This document shows positions 15,400-23,512 of a DNA stretch of 64,000 nucleotides, piece by piece. The DNA is from a bacterium UBP2_UBA5202 (GTDB lineage: Bacteria; Edwardsbacteria; AC1; EtOH8), in contig DHVS01000032.1 in NCBI GenBank assembly GCA_002412795.1, positions 68,374 through 132,373 on the forward strand, given 5' to 3'. The notes beneath the pieces are model-generated. The model searched no databases and was not told the origin of the DNA. It saw only the letters and a list, made by a program, of their open reading frames with translations. Both the position numbers and the translations under genes were made by a program. Within the stretch, counting starts at the first letter, position 1. Each line of letters starts with the position of its first letter.

Positions 15400-16325
15400 G
15401 CAAAAACTTTCTTTATTTTTTTCCGATCCCCGGCAATGGCCTGCTTCAGTTCCCTCAGGCTTTCGAACTTCTTGCCGGACCGGATGAATTTGTGAATCTC
15501 CAGTATCAGCTCCTTGCCGTAAAGGTCTCCCGGGTTCCCGAAGGCATTGAATTCTATCGCCCGGGCGCTTCTGCCGCCGAAGGTCGGCCGGCTCCCTATA
15601 TAAAGCATCCCGTCATAGGCCTTTTTGCCAGTCAAAGCCCTGGCGGCATAGACCCCGTCCCCGGGGATGAGTTTCAGTCTATCGCGGATTTTTAGGTTGG
15701 CGGTGGGATAACCCAGTTTCCTTCCCATTCTCCTCCCCTTCACCACCCGGCCGCCGATCAGGTAGGGGTGGCCCAGCAATTTTACCGCCTGGTTAAAAAG
15801 GCCGTCCTGGATCTGCTTCCGGATCAGGGTACTGCCGATCTTTTTCTGCCGTGACTGGCAGGCGGCGATCCCCTCCGCCTTAAATCCGTATTTCAGCCCC
15901 AGCTGCTTCAGCAGCAAGATGTCTCCCCGGCGCCCGGCCCCGAACCCGCAGTCCTGGCCGCAGACCACCTTAGCGGCTCCCAGCCGGTTGACCAGTATTC
16001 TTTTTACAAACTGCTCCGGATCCATGGCGGCCATGCTTTGAGAGAAGCGGATCACGGCCATCACATCCGCCCCCATCCGGGAAAGAAGTTGTTTCTTCTC
16101 GTTTCCAGTGGTCAAAATGAACGGCTGGTTCGAACGGCGGAGAATCTTCTGGGGATGGGGCTCAAAGGTCAGCACCACGCTTTGATGGCCTGCCGCTTTG
16201 GCCCTGCCGACCAGTTTTTTTATCAGGGCCTGGTGGCCGCGGTGCAAGCCGTCAAAAACACCCAGGGCCACTACTGCTCCGGGATGCTTTTCGCCGAAGT
16301 TATTGAGGCGGGTGATGGTCAGCAT
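15396..16325 (-). CDS. ribF: Bifunctional riboflavin kinase / FAD synthetase
   Basis: The 309-residue enzyme makes FMN and FAD from riboflavin. The N-terminal adenylyltransferase has VVALGVFDGLHRGHQALIKK (HxGH motif) near residue 25 and VLTFEPHPQKIL near 55. The C-terminal kinase has GHPYLIGGRVVKGRRMGRKL, then GYPTANLKI (PTAN motif) near 205 and a final IEFNAFG-type Glu. Start 16325 overlaps the truB stop by seven bases; a longer frame to 16436 lies inside truB. truB-ribF adjacency is common, but usually with rbfA and infB; here the pair follows dxs. Confidence 0.93.
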   Translation of the reverse strand: MLTITRLNNFGEKHPGAVVALGVFDGLHRGHQALIKKLVGRAKAAGHQSVVLTFEPHPQKILRRSNQPFILTTGNEKKQLLSRMGADVMAVIRFSQSMAAMDPEQFVKRILVNRLGAAKVVCGQDCGFGAGRRGDILLLKQLGLKYGFKAEGIAACQSRQKKIGSTLIRKQIQDGLFNQAVKLLGHPYLIGGRVVKGRRMGRKLGYPTANLKIRDRLKLIPGDGVYAARALTGKKAYDGMLYIGSRPTFGGRSARAIEFNAFGNPGDLYGKELILEIHKFIRSGKKFESLRELKQAIAGDRKKIKKVFA

Positions 16326-17287
16326 TGCGGTGCCAATACCGCCTGCGGTTTGAACACGTTGTTTTGGAGCGTACCCAAAGCCAGTATCTGGCCCTGATAG
16401 CGGGCCTTGATCTGTCCGGCGTCGGGATGGGAACATTCCACCTGGTTGCCGTGGCTTATCCTTTGGGCCTGTTCCGGGGATAATTCCAGGGATTCCAGAA
16501 AGTACAGGGCCTGGTCTATGGAGAGTGCAGCGGATGCCAGCTCTGCTCTGCCGGCATTTCCGGACACGGCCCGGTCCAGGGTGAATTCTCCCACCGCCGT
16601 TCTGACCAGTTTTGACAGGACCGCACCGCAGCCCAATAATTTTCCCAGATCAAAGGCCAGCGAGCGGATGTAGGTCCCTTTGGAGCATTTGATTATAATG
16701 GTGATCTCGGGCAATTCGACCGATTCCAGATTGATCCGCCGGATCTCCACCAGGCGGGGAACCAGCTCCACCGCTATTCCCTGGCGGGCCGTCTTGTACA
16801 AGGGCTGGCCGTCCTTTTTGATGGCCGAGAAGGCCGGCGGTGCCTGCCTGATGGAGCCCCGAAAGCTGCTTAACGCTTTCTCTATTTCGTCCCAGCTGAA
16901 CTGGGGAACGTCTGAAGTGGAAAGGATCTGTCCGCTCAAATCATAGGTATCGGTGGTTATCCCCAGTTTGATGACTGCCAGGTATTCCTTGTCCAGGGCC
17001 TCGAAATATCTTGCGGCCCGGGTGGCCTGGCCGGTCAGTATTATCAGGATGCCGGAGGCATCTGGGTCAAGGGTTCCGGCGTGCCCGGCCTTCTTGATGC
17101 CCAAAAGCCGCCTGAGACTGGCTACCTGGGCAAAGGAGGTAGGTCCCGGCGGCTTGTTGACGATGTAAACCGAGCCTCCGCCTTCGCTAACGGGTCCGGC
17201 GAGTCCTGGCTTGCCTGCCGGAGCCCCCGCGAAGGCCGGGCGCAGTTGAACGCTGCTGCGGACAGATTCCGGTTGCTGACTGCTCAT
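16319..17287 (-). CDS. truB: tRNA pseudouridine-55 synthase with repeat-derived N-terminal extension
   Basis: The 322-residue enzyme forms pseudouridine 55 in tRNAs. The family begins with the strand YIVNKPPGPTSF, here only at about residue 41, followed by KAGHAGTLDPDASGILIILT with the catalytic Asp, then KEYLAVIKLG and the C-terminal PUA-like part. The first 40 residues have no counterpart in usual TruB proteins. The bases 17180-17236 coding for residues 18-36 form a palindromic element with 8-bp perfect ends, in frame. ATG 17287 overlaps the dxs stop (ATGA), so the extension is probably translated. A later internal start is the alternative, but none has a convincing ribosome site. Confidence 0.9.
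   Translation of the reverse strand: MSSQQPESVRSSVQLRPAFAGAPAGKPGLAGPVSEGGGSVYIVNKPPGPTSFAQVASLRRLLGIKKAGHAGTLDPDASGILIILTGQATRAARYFEALDKEYLAVIKLGITTDTYDLSGQILSTSDVPQFSWDEIEKALSSFRGSIRQAPPAFSAIKKDGQPLYKTARQGIAVELVPRLVEIRRINLESVELPEITIIIKCSKGTYIRSLAFDLGKLLGCGAVLSKLVRTAVGEFTLDRAVSGNAGRAELASAALSIDQALYFLESLELSPEQAQRISHGNQVECSHPDAGQIKARYQGQILALGTLQNNVFKPQAVLAPQC
17180..17236 (-). repeat. 57-bp palindromic element inside truB
   Basis: The ends are exact inverted repeats (GCCTTCGC at 17180-17187 with GCGAAGGC at 17229-17236). The element is 57 bases, a multiple of three, and has no stop in the coding frame. It codes for a Gly/Ala/Pro-rich stretch in the N-terminal extension of TruB. Similar text (GCCTTGGCGAAGGAG) lies in the non-coding gap near 26970. 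Confidence 0.6.
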
Positions 17288-19155
17288 GTCCGGGCCTTAA
17301 AATATTTTTCTGCCGAAGCCGCTATGCCCTGAACGCTGAGGCCGTTCTTTTCCAAAAGCAGCGGCCGCGGGCCGGCCTCCACGAAACTGTCGGGCAGGCC
17401 CAGCCGCTGGATATCGGTTTTCAAATGATGCCGGTTGGCCAGCTCCAGCACGGACGATCCAAAGCCCCCGGCCAGAACATTTTCTTCGATGGTCAGTACT
17501 TTTTTATGGCGGACCAGGATGTCGCGGATGGTTTCTTCGTCCAGGGGGCTGGCGAACCTGGCGTTCCATACCTCTATCTCCATACCCTTTGCTGCCAGGA
17601 GTTCCGCCGCCTGACGGCCCAGGGTGGCCCCGATGCCCAGCCCCAATATGGCCCCGTCCTTTCCCTCCCGCAGCTTTTCGGCCCGCCCTAAGGGCAGTTC
17701 CTGCGGGGCGGTCAGCCTGACCCCGAAACCGCTGCCCCGGGGATAGCGGATGGCCGAAGGGCCCTGATGTTTGAGGGCGGTCAGCAGCATGTCCTTCAAT
17801 TCCTGCTCATCCCTGGGAGCCATCAAAAGCAGATTGGGAATGCAGCGCAGATAGGAGATGTCGAAAGGCCCGTGATGGGTGGGGCCGTCCTCGCCCACCA
17901 GCCCGGCCCGGTCTATTGCCAGCACCACCGGAAGCTTTTGGAGCGCTATGTCGTGGATGATCTGGTCGTAGCCCCGCTGTAAAAAAGTGGAGTAGACGGC
18001 CACTACCGGCCGGAAACCACGGGCGGCCAGCCCGGCGGCAAAGGTCAAAGCGTGCTGTTCGGCGATGCCCACGTCATAGAACCTTTCCGGAATGGCCTCC
18101 CGGAAGATGTCCAGCCCGGTGCCCTCGGGCATGGCCGCGGTGATGGCCACGATCAGTGGATCCTTTAGCCCCAGTTCGGTCAGGGTCTGGCCGAAGACCT
18201 CTGTGTAGGAGGGAATGTCCGACTGGGTGCGGGAGTTGCCGGTCTCGGGATCGAAGGCCCCCACTCCGTGAAATTTTTCAGCATTGCTCTCGGCCGGGGC
18301 ATACCCTTTTCCCTTGGTGGTCAGCACGTGAAGCATGGTGGGGCCGGGCAGATCCTTGATCCGGTCCAGTATCTTGATCAAAGCCTGCAGGTCATGGCCG
18401 TCCACCGGGCCTTCGTAATGGTAGCCCAGTTCTTCAAATGTCAGGCCGGGCACTATCAGGTTCTTGAACCCCTGGCGCAGGCGGCGGAACAGCACCCGGG
18501 TGGGCAGCCCTACGTCAGGCGGCAGGGTTCCCAGAAAATCCCAGACGTTTTTTTCAAAATTGGTATAGGCCGGAGCGGTGGTGATCCTGGTCAGATACTG
18601 GCCCAGGGCCCCCACCCGTTTGGAGATGGCCATCCGGTTGTCGTTCAAGACCACCAGCATGTTCTTCTTTAACTGGCCGGCGTGATTCAGGCCCTCAAAG
18701 GCCAGGCCCCCGGTCAGCGAGCCGTCGCCGATGATGGCCGCCACCCGGAAATTTTCCCCGGTCAGGTCCCGGGCGCAGGCCATTCCCAGGGCCGCCGAGA
18801 TGGAGGTGGAGGCGTGCCCGGTGTCGAAGCAGTCATAGCAGCTTTCAACCCGCTTGGGAAACCCGCTCAGGCCCTGATAGGTCCGCACCGTGCAGAATTC
18901 CTTTTTCCTTCCGGTCAGGATCTTGTGGGCATAGGTTTGGTGGCCCACGTCCCAGATCAGCTTGTCCTCCGGAGTGTCAAAGACGTAGTGCAGGGCAATG
19001 GTCAGTTCCACCGTGCCCAGGCTGGGTGCCAGATGCCCGCCGTTCTTGGAAATCACGCTGATGATATGCTGTCGGACTTCTGAAGCCAGCTGCTGCAGCT
19101 GGGGCAGGTTGAGATCCTTCAGGTCGCTAGGATTATTTATATTGTCCAAAATCAT
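17284..19155 (-). CDS. dxs: 1-deoxy-D-xylulose-5-phosphate synthase
   Basis: The 623-residue thiamine diphosphate enzyme condenses pyruvate and glyceraldehyde-3-phosphate to start the MEP isoprenoid pathway. Visible motifs: NGGHLAPSLGTVELTIALHY near residue 38, WDVGHQTYAHKIL near 70, the TPP site GDGSLTGGLAFEGLNHAG near 145 and LNDNRMAIS, YDVGIAEQHALTFAAGLA near 355 and RAGLVGEDGPTHHGPFDISY near 410. Length is normal. It precedes truB with a four-base overlap and follows the xseA-xseB-polyprenyl synthase block, the common clustering of isoprenoid genes, here interrupted by DUF212 and a WG-repeat gene. Confidence 0.97.
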   Translation of the reverse strand: MILDNINNPSDLKDLNLPQLQQLASEVRQHIISVISKNGGHLAPSLGTVELTIALHYVFDTPEDKLIWDVGHQTYAHKILTGRKKEFCTVRTYQGLSGFPKRVESCYDCFDTGHASTSISAALGMACARDLTGENFRVAAIIGDGSLTGGLAFEGLNHAGQLKKNMLVVLNDNRMAISKRVGALGQYLTRITTAPAYTNFEKNVWDFLGTLPPDVGLPTRVLFRRLRQGFKNLIVPGLTFEELGYHYEGPVDGHDLQALIKILDRIKDLPGPTMLHVLTTKGKGYAPAESNAEKFHGVGAFDPETGNSRTQSDIPSYTEVFGQTLTELGLKDPLIVAITAAMPEGTGLDIFREAIPERFYDVGIAEQHALTFAAGLAARGFRPVVAVYSTFLQRGYDQIIHDIALQKLPVVLAIDRAGLVGEDGPTHHGPFDISYLRCIPNLLLMAPRDEQELKDMLLTALKHQGPSAIRYPRGSGFGVRLTAPQELPLGRAEKLREGKDGAILGLGIGATLGRQAAELLAAKGMEIEVWNARFASPLDEETIRDILVRHKKVLTIEENVLAGGFGSSVLELANRHHLKTDIQRLGLPDSFVEAGPRPLLLEKNGLSVQGIAASAEKYFKART

Positions 19156-19173
19156 GTTTTTAATTTACTAAGA

Positions 19174-20208
19174 TTACAAACAATCTCTCAGTATGCTATC
19201 TAAATCATCTGATTTCATTTTTTCAGATTTCCAAATTAGCTTTCCTTGTTTATTGATATATCCAATCCGATCCTTGAACCTCACCATAGCTACTTCACCT
19301 AAATAATCACTAACCACATCATAATTGGTGGTAAGCCTTATAAAACCATTTACGTCAATATAACACCATCGGGTCTTATATTTAACACGCGCTAACCCTT
19401 CCGAAAAATTATATGCATCCTCGTATTGTGGCTGTATAATGTATCTACCTTCTTTGTCCGTATATCCGTATTTCTCGCTGACTTTTACGGCCGCTACACC
19501 GTCTTTAAAACTATTGGCAATTTCGTATTGAGGCATAACAACGATTTTACCAATGGTATTAATAAAACCATATCTATTGTCAACCTTTATTAGACCTAGT
19601 CCCTCCGTAAATGGCAAAGCAAAATCAAACACAGGGTTAATGATAAAAACACCCCGTTTGTTAATATAACCATATTTGCCCAAACTATCAACAGGTGCAA
19701 GCCCTTCAGAAAAATATGTAGGATTTTTATATTCTGGTACTATTATAATATTCCCATTTTCATCAATGTAACCACACTTACCGCCAATAATAACTGCAGC
19801 TAAAGAATCATTGAAGAAATTTGTATATTCAAACTTTGGGGTGATTACTTCTTCACCTTTTTTGTTGATATAACCCCATTTATCATTTACTTTAACTGCG
19901 GCCAAACCGTTACTAAAATAATATGCAAGTTCATATATAGGCTTGATTACGACATTGCCCATTCTATCTATAAACCCATATTTATTATTTATCTTTACGA
20001 CCGCTAAACTATCAATATAATAACCAGCACTTTCAAATTGGGGCTTTATGACTGTTTTTCCCTTGTTGTCTATATACCCCCATTTTCCTTTAACGACAAC
20101 TGGGTAAAGTTTGATCTTCCCTTTTTCTTTTTGTGAAAAAACAAGACCCGATATACAAAGCATTGCGCAAATTGTAAAAAATACAAACCTTACCTTAACT
20201 ATTTGCAT
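19174..20208 (-). CDS. Secreted WG-repeat protein
   Basis: The 344-residue product has a signal peptide (IMLCISGLVFS-like, here FFTICAMLCISGLVFSQ) and about ten tandem WG beta repeats of 30-35 residues. Examples are GKWGYIDNKGKTVIKPQFE, NKYGFIDRMGNVVIKPIYE, DKWGYINKKGEEVITPKFE and EKYGYTDKEGRYIIQPQYE, each followed by a YFSNGLAAVKV-like strand. Such proteins are secreted or surface-attached; their function is unknown. The gene is AT-rich compared with dxs and DUF212 on either side, and it breaks an isoprenoid gene cluster, so it looks acquired. Spacing to dxs is 18 bases. Confidence 0.85.
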   Translation of the reverse strand: MQIVKVRFVFFTICAMLCISGLVFSQKEKGKIKLYPVVVKGKWGYIDNKGKTVIKPQFESAGYYIDSLAVVKINNKYGFIDRMGNVVIKPIYELAYYFSNGLAAVKVNDKWGYINKKGEEVITPKFEYTNFFNDSLAAVIIGGKCGYIDENGNIIIVPEYKNPTYFSEGLAPVDSLGKYGYINKRGVFIINPVFDFALPFTEGLGLIKVDNRYGFINTIGKIVVMPQYEIANSFKDGVAAVKVSEKYGYTDKEGRYIIQPQYEDAYNFSEGLARVKYKTRWCYIDVNGFIRLTTNYDVVSDYLGEVAMVRFKDRIGYINKQGKLIWKSEKMKSDDLDSILRDCL

Positions 20209-20214
20209 TTTCGC

Positions 20215-20667
20215 TCATCCTATCAGGTAGTGAAACAAAATACCCCAGCCGATGCCCAGCAGGCATCCGGCCAAAACCTCGATCGGGGTGTGGCCCAGCA
20301 GTTCTATGATCTGCAGCCCCTGGGCCTTTTTTTTAAGGGTTCTGCTTTCCAGTATCCGGTTCAGGGCTATGGCCTGGCGGCCCACCGCCCGCCGCACTCC
20401 GGCCGCGTCGTACATCACCACAAAGGCCACATAGGCCGACAGGGCGAACAGCCAGCTGTCGAACCCGGCGCTTAATCCTATCATGATGGCCAGGGTGGCC
20501 GAGGAAGCGGCGTGGGAGCTGGGCATCCCGCCGGGCTCCAGGGTCCGCTTCCAGTTGAGCCGGCCCTCCCAGATTATTGAGGCAAAGGCCTTCAGTATCT
20601 GGGTGGACAGCCCGCTGGCGGCCACGGCCCACAGCAGCTTGTTATTTAGGATCTCCCAGAACGGCAT
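20215..20667 (-). CDS. Divergent PAP2 family protein (DUF212, YuiD-like)
   Basis: The 150-residue membrane protein has ASGLSTQILKAFASIIWEGR, GGMPSSHAASSATLAIMIG near residue 47 (the SH motif of PAP2 phosphatases) and ELLGHTPIEVLAGCLLGIGWG near residue 122 (the second GHT...E block). This is the DUF212 family, thought to be related to phosphatidic acid or polyprenyl phosphate phosphatases; activity is untested in most members. Its place between polyprenyl synthase and dxs suggests a link to isoprenoid lipid carriers, which is an inference. Four membrane segments are visible. Confidence 0.87.
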   Translation of the reverse strand: MPFWEILNNKLLWAVAASGLSTQILKAFASIIWEGRLNWKRTLEPGGMPSSHAASSATLAIMIGLSAGFDSWLFALSAYVAFVVMYDAAGVRRAVGRQAIALNRILESRTLKKKAQGLQIIELLGHTPIEVLAGCLLGIGWGILFHYLIG

Positions 20668-20778
20668 AGGTCAGTGAACGGATCGTTGGGATTTGATATT
20701 AGGGCCTGGTGTACAAAAGACAATAAGCAATAAGCAATGAACAGTGAACTATGAACGGCAAACACCAAACTGGTTAAG

Positions 20779-22038
20779 TTAGAACGTCCGGTTGACCATG
20801 TAATCGGCCCACTGCATCAGAAGCTGCTTGTACTCCGTCTCCGGCATCGGCTCCAGCGCGTTGATGGCCTTGCGCACATATTTCTGGGCCAGCTCGGCGG
20901 CGTGCTCGATGCCGCCCAGTTTTACGAACAGCTTGGTCACATTTTTGACCTGGGCCGGGGTGGCCTTGGGATTGCCCAAAGTTTTCAGGATCAGGCTTCT
21001 TTCGGACCTGGAGGCCGCACTAAGCGAATGGTAGACTATCACCGTCCGCTTGCCCTCGCGGATGTCCGAACCCACCGGCTTGCCCAGGGTCTTCTCGTTA
21101 CCCAGAATGCCCAGGATGTCGTCCTGGAGCTGAAAAGCCATTCCGCAGTGGGAGGTGAACTGGGACAGGGCCTCCACATAGGGGTGCTTGTTGTTGGGCT
21201 GGTCGATCCCGATCATGGCCCCGGCCTTGCCGGCGAACTGGTACAGGGCCCCGGTCTTCTTCCAGAGCATGGCCAGGATCTTTTCCTCGTTCAGCGATTC
21301 CAGCGGCATCTTGGAGTACTGGACATCCAAAGCCTCGCCCTCGATCAGGGCCGACTGGACGTCGATCTCCAGGTCCAGGATCAGCTGCAGCACCAGGATG
21401 GGGTTCACCCCCCGCTCCCGCACCAGTTCGGTCAGCAGCGCGATGGTCCAGCCCTGCTGCAGGTCCCCGGCCAGGATGGCCATGGAGGTTCCGTAGTGCC
21501 GGGCCTCCTCGCCCTTAAGCCCCAGACGCTTGGCGGCCCGCTGGGTCAGCTCCTCGTGCACCGTGGCCGCGCCCCGGCGCAGCTTGTCCCGGTCGATGAT
21601 GTCGTCGTGGACCAGGGTCCAGGTGTGGTAGACCTCGATGGCCGCCGCCGCCGGCAGGGCTTTTTCCTCGTCGCCGCCCACCGCCCCGCAACAGAACAGG
21701 CAGACCGCGGGCCGCAATGATTTGCCTCCTATGCCCAGGTAGCTGTGCATCCCCCGGTAGATGTCCTCGGGCAAAAACCTGTCGGGCCTGTCTTTTAATT
21801 TAAGATACTGGTGAACGCTCTCCTTGCGCTTCTTGACCTCTTCCAAAAGCCTGGCCAGGGGGCTGATCGGGACCGGGAGGGCCTTGGCTGTAGGCTTGCC
21901 CACCTTCTTGGCGGCAGGCCTGGCTGGTTTCCTGACAACTGGCTTGACCGGCCGTTTGGCTACGGGCTTTTTGGCGGCAGCCTTGGGAGGGGTCTTGGAT
22001 CTTACCGTTTTCGCTTTTTTGGTTTTACTATTGCTCAT
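20779..22038 (-). CDS. Polyprenyl synthetase with histone H1-like N-terminal tail
   Basis: The 419-residue enzyme extends isoprenoid diphosphates (farnesyl/geranylgeranyl type). The first Asp-rich motif is in VHDDIIDRDKLRRGAATVHE (about residue 150), the second in FQLQDDILGILGNEKTLGKP (about residue 305), and GGKSLRPAVCLF precedes them. Unusually, residues 1-52 are a Lys/Ala/Pro-rich tail (AAKKPVAKRPVKPVVRKPAR) like eukaryotic or chlamydial H1 histones. Family members normally begin near residue 60 of this protein. The start overlaps xseB by 11 bases, which supports the long form. The tail could bind nucleic acid or acidic phospholipids; neither is shown. Confidence 0.9.
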   Translation of the reverse strand: MSNSKTKKAKTVRSKTPPKAAAKKPVAKRPVKPVVRKPARPAAKKVGKPTAKALPVPISPLARLLEEVKKRKESVHQYLKLKDRPDRFLPEDIYRGMHSYLGIGGKSLRPAVCLFCCGAVGGDEEKALPAAAAIEVYHTWTLVHDDIIDRDKLRRGAATVHEELTQRAAKRLGLKGEEARHYGTSMAILAGDLQQGWTIALLTELVRERGVNPILVLQLILDLEIDVQSALIEGEALDVQYSKMPLESLNEEKILAMLWKKTGALYQFAGKAGAMIGIDQPNNKHPYVEALSQFTSHCGMAFQLQDDILGILGNEKTLGKPVGSDIREGKRTVIVYHSLSAASRSERSLILKTLGNPKATPAQVKNVTKLFVKLGGIEHAAELAQKYVRKAINALEPMPETEYKQLLMQWADYMVNRTF

Positions 22039-22294
22039 TGGGACCCTCCTCCAATTTCATTGCTTCGGTTTTAAATTCCCCCTGGCCGGTCAGGGTAAGT
22101 TTTTTGATCTTGAAATTCACCTCGTTCAGGGAGGCTTTGGCCTGGCCCATCAGTTCCATACCTTCCTGATACAGGCCCAGGGCCTGGTCTATCTCCACTT
22201 CGCCGGATTCCAGCTTCTCCACGATCTGCTCCAGCCGCTTCAATGCTGTTTCCAGTTTGAAGTCTTTCGGCTGGTTTTTCTTTGCGGCTTTCAT
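22028..22294 (-). CDS. xseB: Exodeoxyribonuclease VII small subunit
   Basis: The 88-residue subunit has the family motif FKLETALKRLEQIVEKLESG near residue 12, followed by EIDQALGLYQEGMELM, forming a helical hairpin that packs on XseA. The enzyme degrades single-stranded DNA into oligonucleotides. It overlaps xseA by four bases (ATGA) and the polyprenyl synthase by 11 bases, so all three are co-translated. Length is usual for the family, with a short basic N-terminus. Confidence 0.93.
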   Translation of the reverse strand: MKAAKKNQPKDFKLETALKRLEQIVEKLESGEVEIDQALGLYQEGMELMGQAKASLNEVNFKIKKLTLTGQGEFKTEAMKLEEGPNEQ

Positions 22295-23496
22295 CGGCCC
22301 GTCTCCTTAACTGTCGTTTTAGCCCATCCCCGGGAAAACTCTGCGGTCAAACTGTCTTCCGGTTTAATTGTTTTTGAGTCCTTGATCACCCGGCCCTGCT
22401 GATCGCGGCAGATGCTGTAACCCCGGGCCAGCACCGAGCCGGGACCGAGAGCCGCCAGCGACAGGCTTAATCCGTCCAGCCTGGTTTTCAATAATCCCAC
22501 CTGCCAGGACATGACCGCGCCCAGTTGTTTCTGGGTCCGGGCCAGCTGTTGCGATTTCTGTTCCACCAGGTCGGCCAGCCTCATCATCCCGTAACTGCGG
22601 CCCGCTGCTTTCAGCCGTTGCTCATACCGGGAGGCCAGCCACAGCAGGGCGTTCTTCATTCTGACGCCAAAATCCGAAAGACCCGATCTGACCTCGGCCA
22701 GGTCCGGCACCGCCAGTTCGGCTGCGGCCGAAGGGGTGGGGGCCCTGAGGTCGGCCACAAAATCGGCGATGGTAAAATCCACCTCGTGCCCAACTGCAGA
22801 GATCACCGGAAGCTTGGATTCATAGATGGCCCGGGCCACCGCTTCCTCGTTGAAGGCCCATAGGTCCTCGGCCGATCCCCCGCCCCGGCCCACTATCAGG
22901 AACTGTACCCGGCCGAAGCGGTTGAATTGTTCTATGGCCTGGGCGATCTTGTCCCCGGCCCCCAGCCCCTGCACCGGCACCGGGTTCAGGATCAACTGAC
23001 ACAGCGGCCAGCGGCGTTTTATGACCTTGATGATGTCCCGCAGAACCGCCCCGGTGGGCGAGGTCACCAGTCCGATGGCAGTGGGATATTTGGGAATGGG
23101 CCGCTTGTGTTCGGGATCGAAAAGCCCTTCCTGGAACAGTTTGTTCTTTAATCGTTCAAAGGCCAGGGCCAGTTCGCCCTGCCCCGCTATTTGAAGCTGC
23201 TGGATGTTGAGCTGGTACTGCCCGGCCCGCTCGTACAGCGTGACGTCGGCCAGGGCCAGGCACTGCATCCCGTCCTGGGGCAAAAGCAGCAAAGACTGGG
23301 CGGCGGCTTTGAACATCACGCAGCGCACCTGCCCCCCGTTGTCCTTTAAGCTGAAGTACAGATGGCCGGAGGAATGGGCCGTCATGTTGGAGACCTCGCC
23401 CTTGACCCACAGCCGGGGGATGAAGGACTCCAGCACCCGCCGCACCTGGGCGTTGAGCTGGCTGACCGAAAGGATTATTTGTTTGTCGTCAGGCAT
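22291..23496 (-). CDS. xseA: Exodeoxyribonuclease VII large subunit
   Basis: The 401-residue subunit starts with the OB-fold domain: LSVSQLNAQVRRVLESFIPR, LWVKGEVSNMTAHSSGHLYF and SLKDNGGQVRCVMFK. The catalytic domain has GLVTSPTGAVLRDIIKVIKR near residue 135, then VGRGGGSAEDLWAFNEEAVA near 192 and PVISAVGHEVDFTIADFVAD near 222, the last being the usual GHExD signature. Coiled coil and the SLAALGPGSVLARGYSI closing segment follow. Length is slightly short of the E. coli form. It begins the xseA-xseB-polyprenyl synthase operon; a separate membrane TPR gene lies 16 bases upstream. Confidence 0.95.
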   Translation of the reverse strand: MPDDKQIILSVSQLNAQVRRVLESFIPRLWVKGEVSNMTAHSSGHLYFSLKDNGGQVRCVMFKAAAQSLLLLPQDGMQCLALADVTLYERAGQYQLNIQQLQIAGQGELALAFERLKNKLFQEGLFDPEHKRPIPKYPTAIGLVTSPTGAVLRDIIKVIKRRWPLCQLILNPVPVQGLGAGDKIAQAIEQFNRFGRVQFLIVGRGGGSAEDLWAFNEEAVARAIYESKLPVISAVGHEVDFTIADFVADLRAPTPSAAAELAVPDLAEVRSGLSDFGVRMKNALLWLASRYEQRLKAAGRSYGMMRLADLVEQKSQQLARTQKQLGAVMSWQVGLLKTRLDGLSLSLAALGPGSVLARGYSICRDQQGRVIKDSKTIKPEDSLTAEFSRGWAKTTVKETGR

Positions 23497-23512
23497 TTGT
23501 TCGGAGAAAAGA

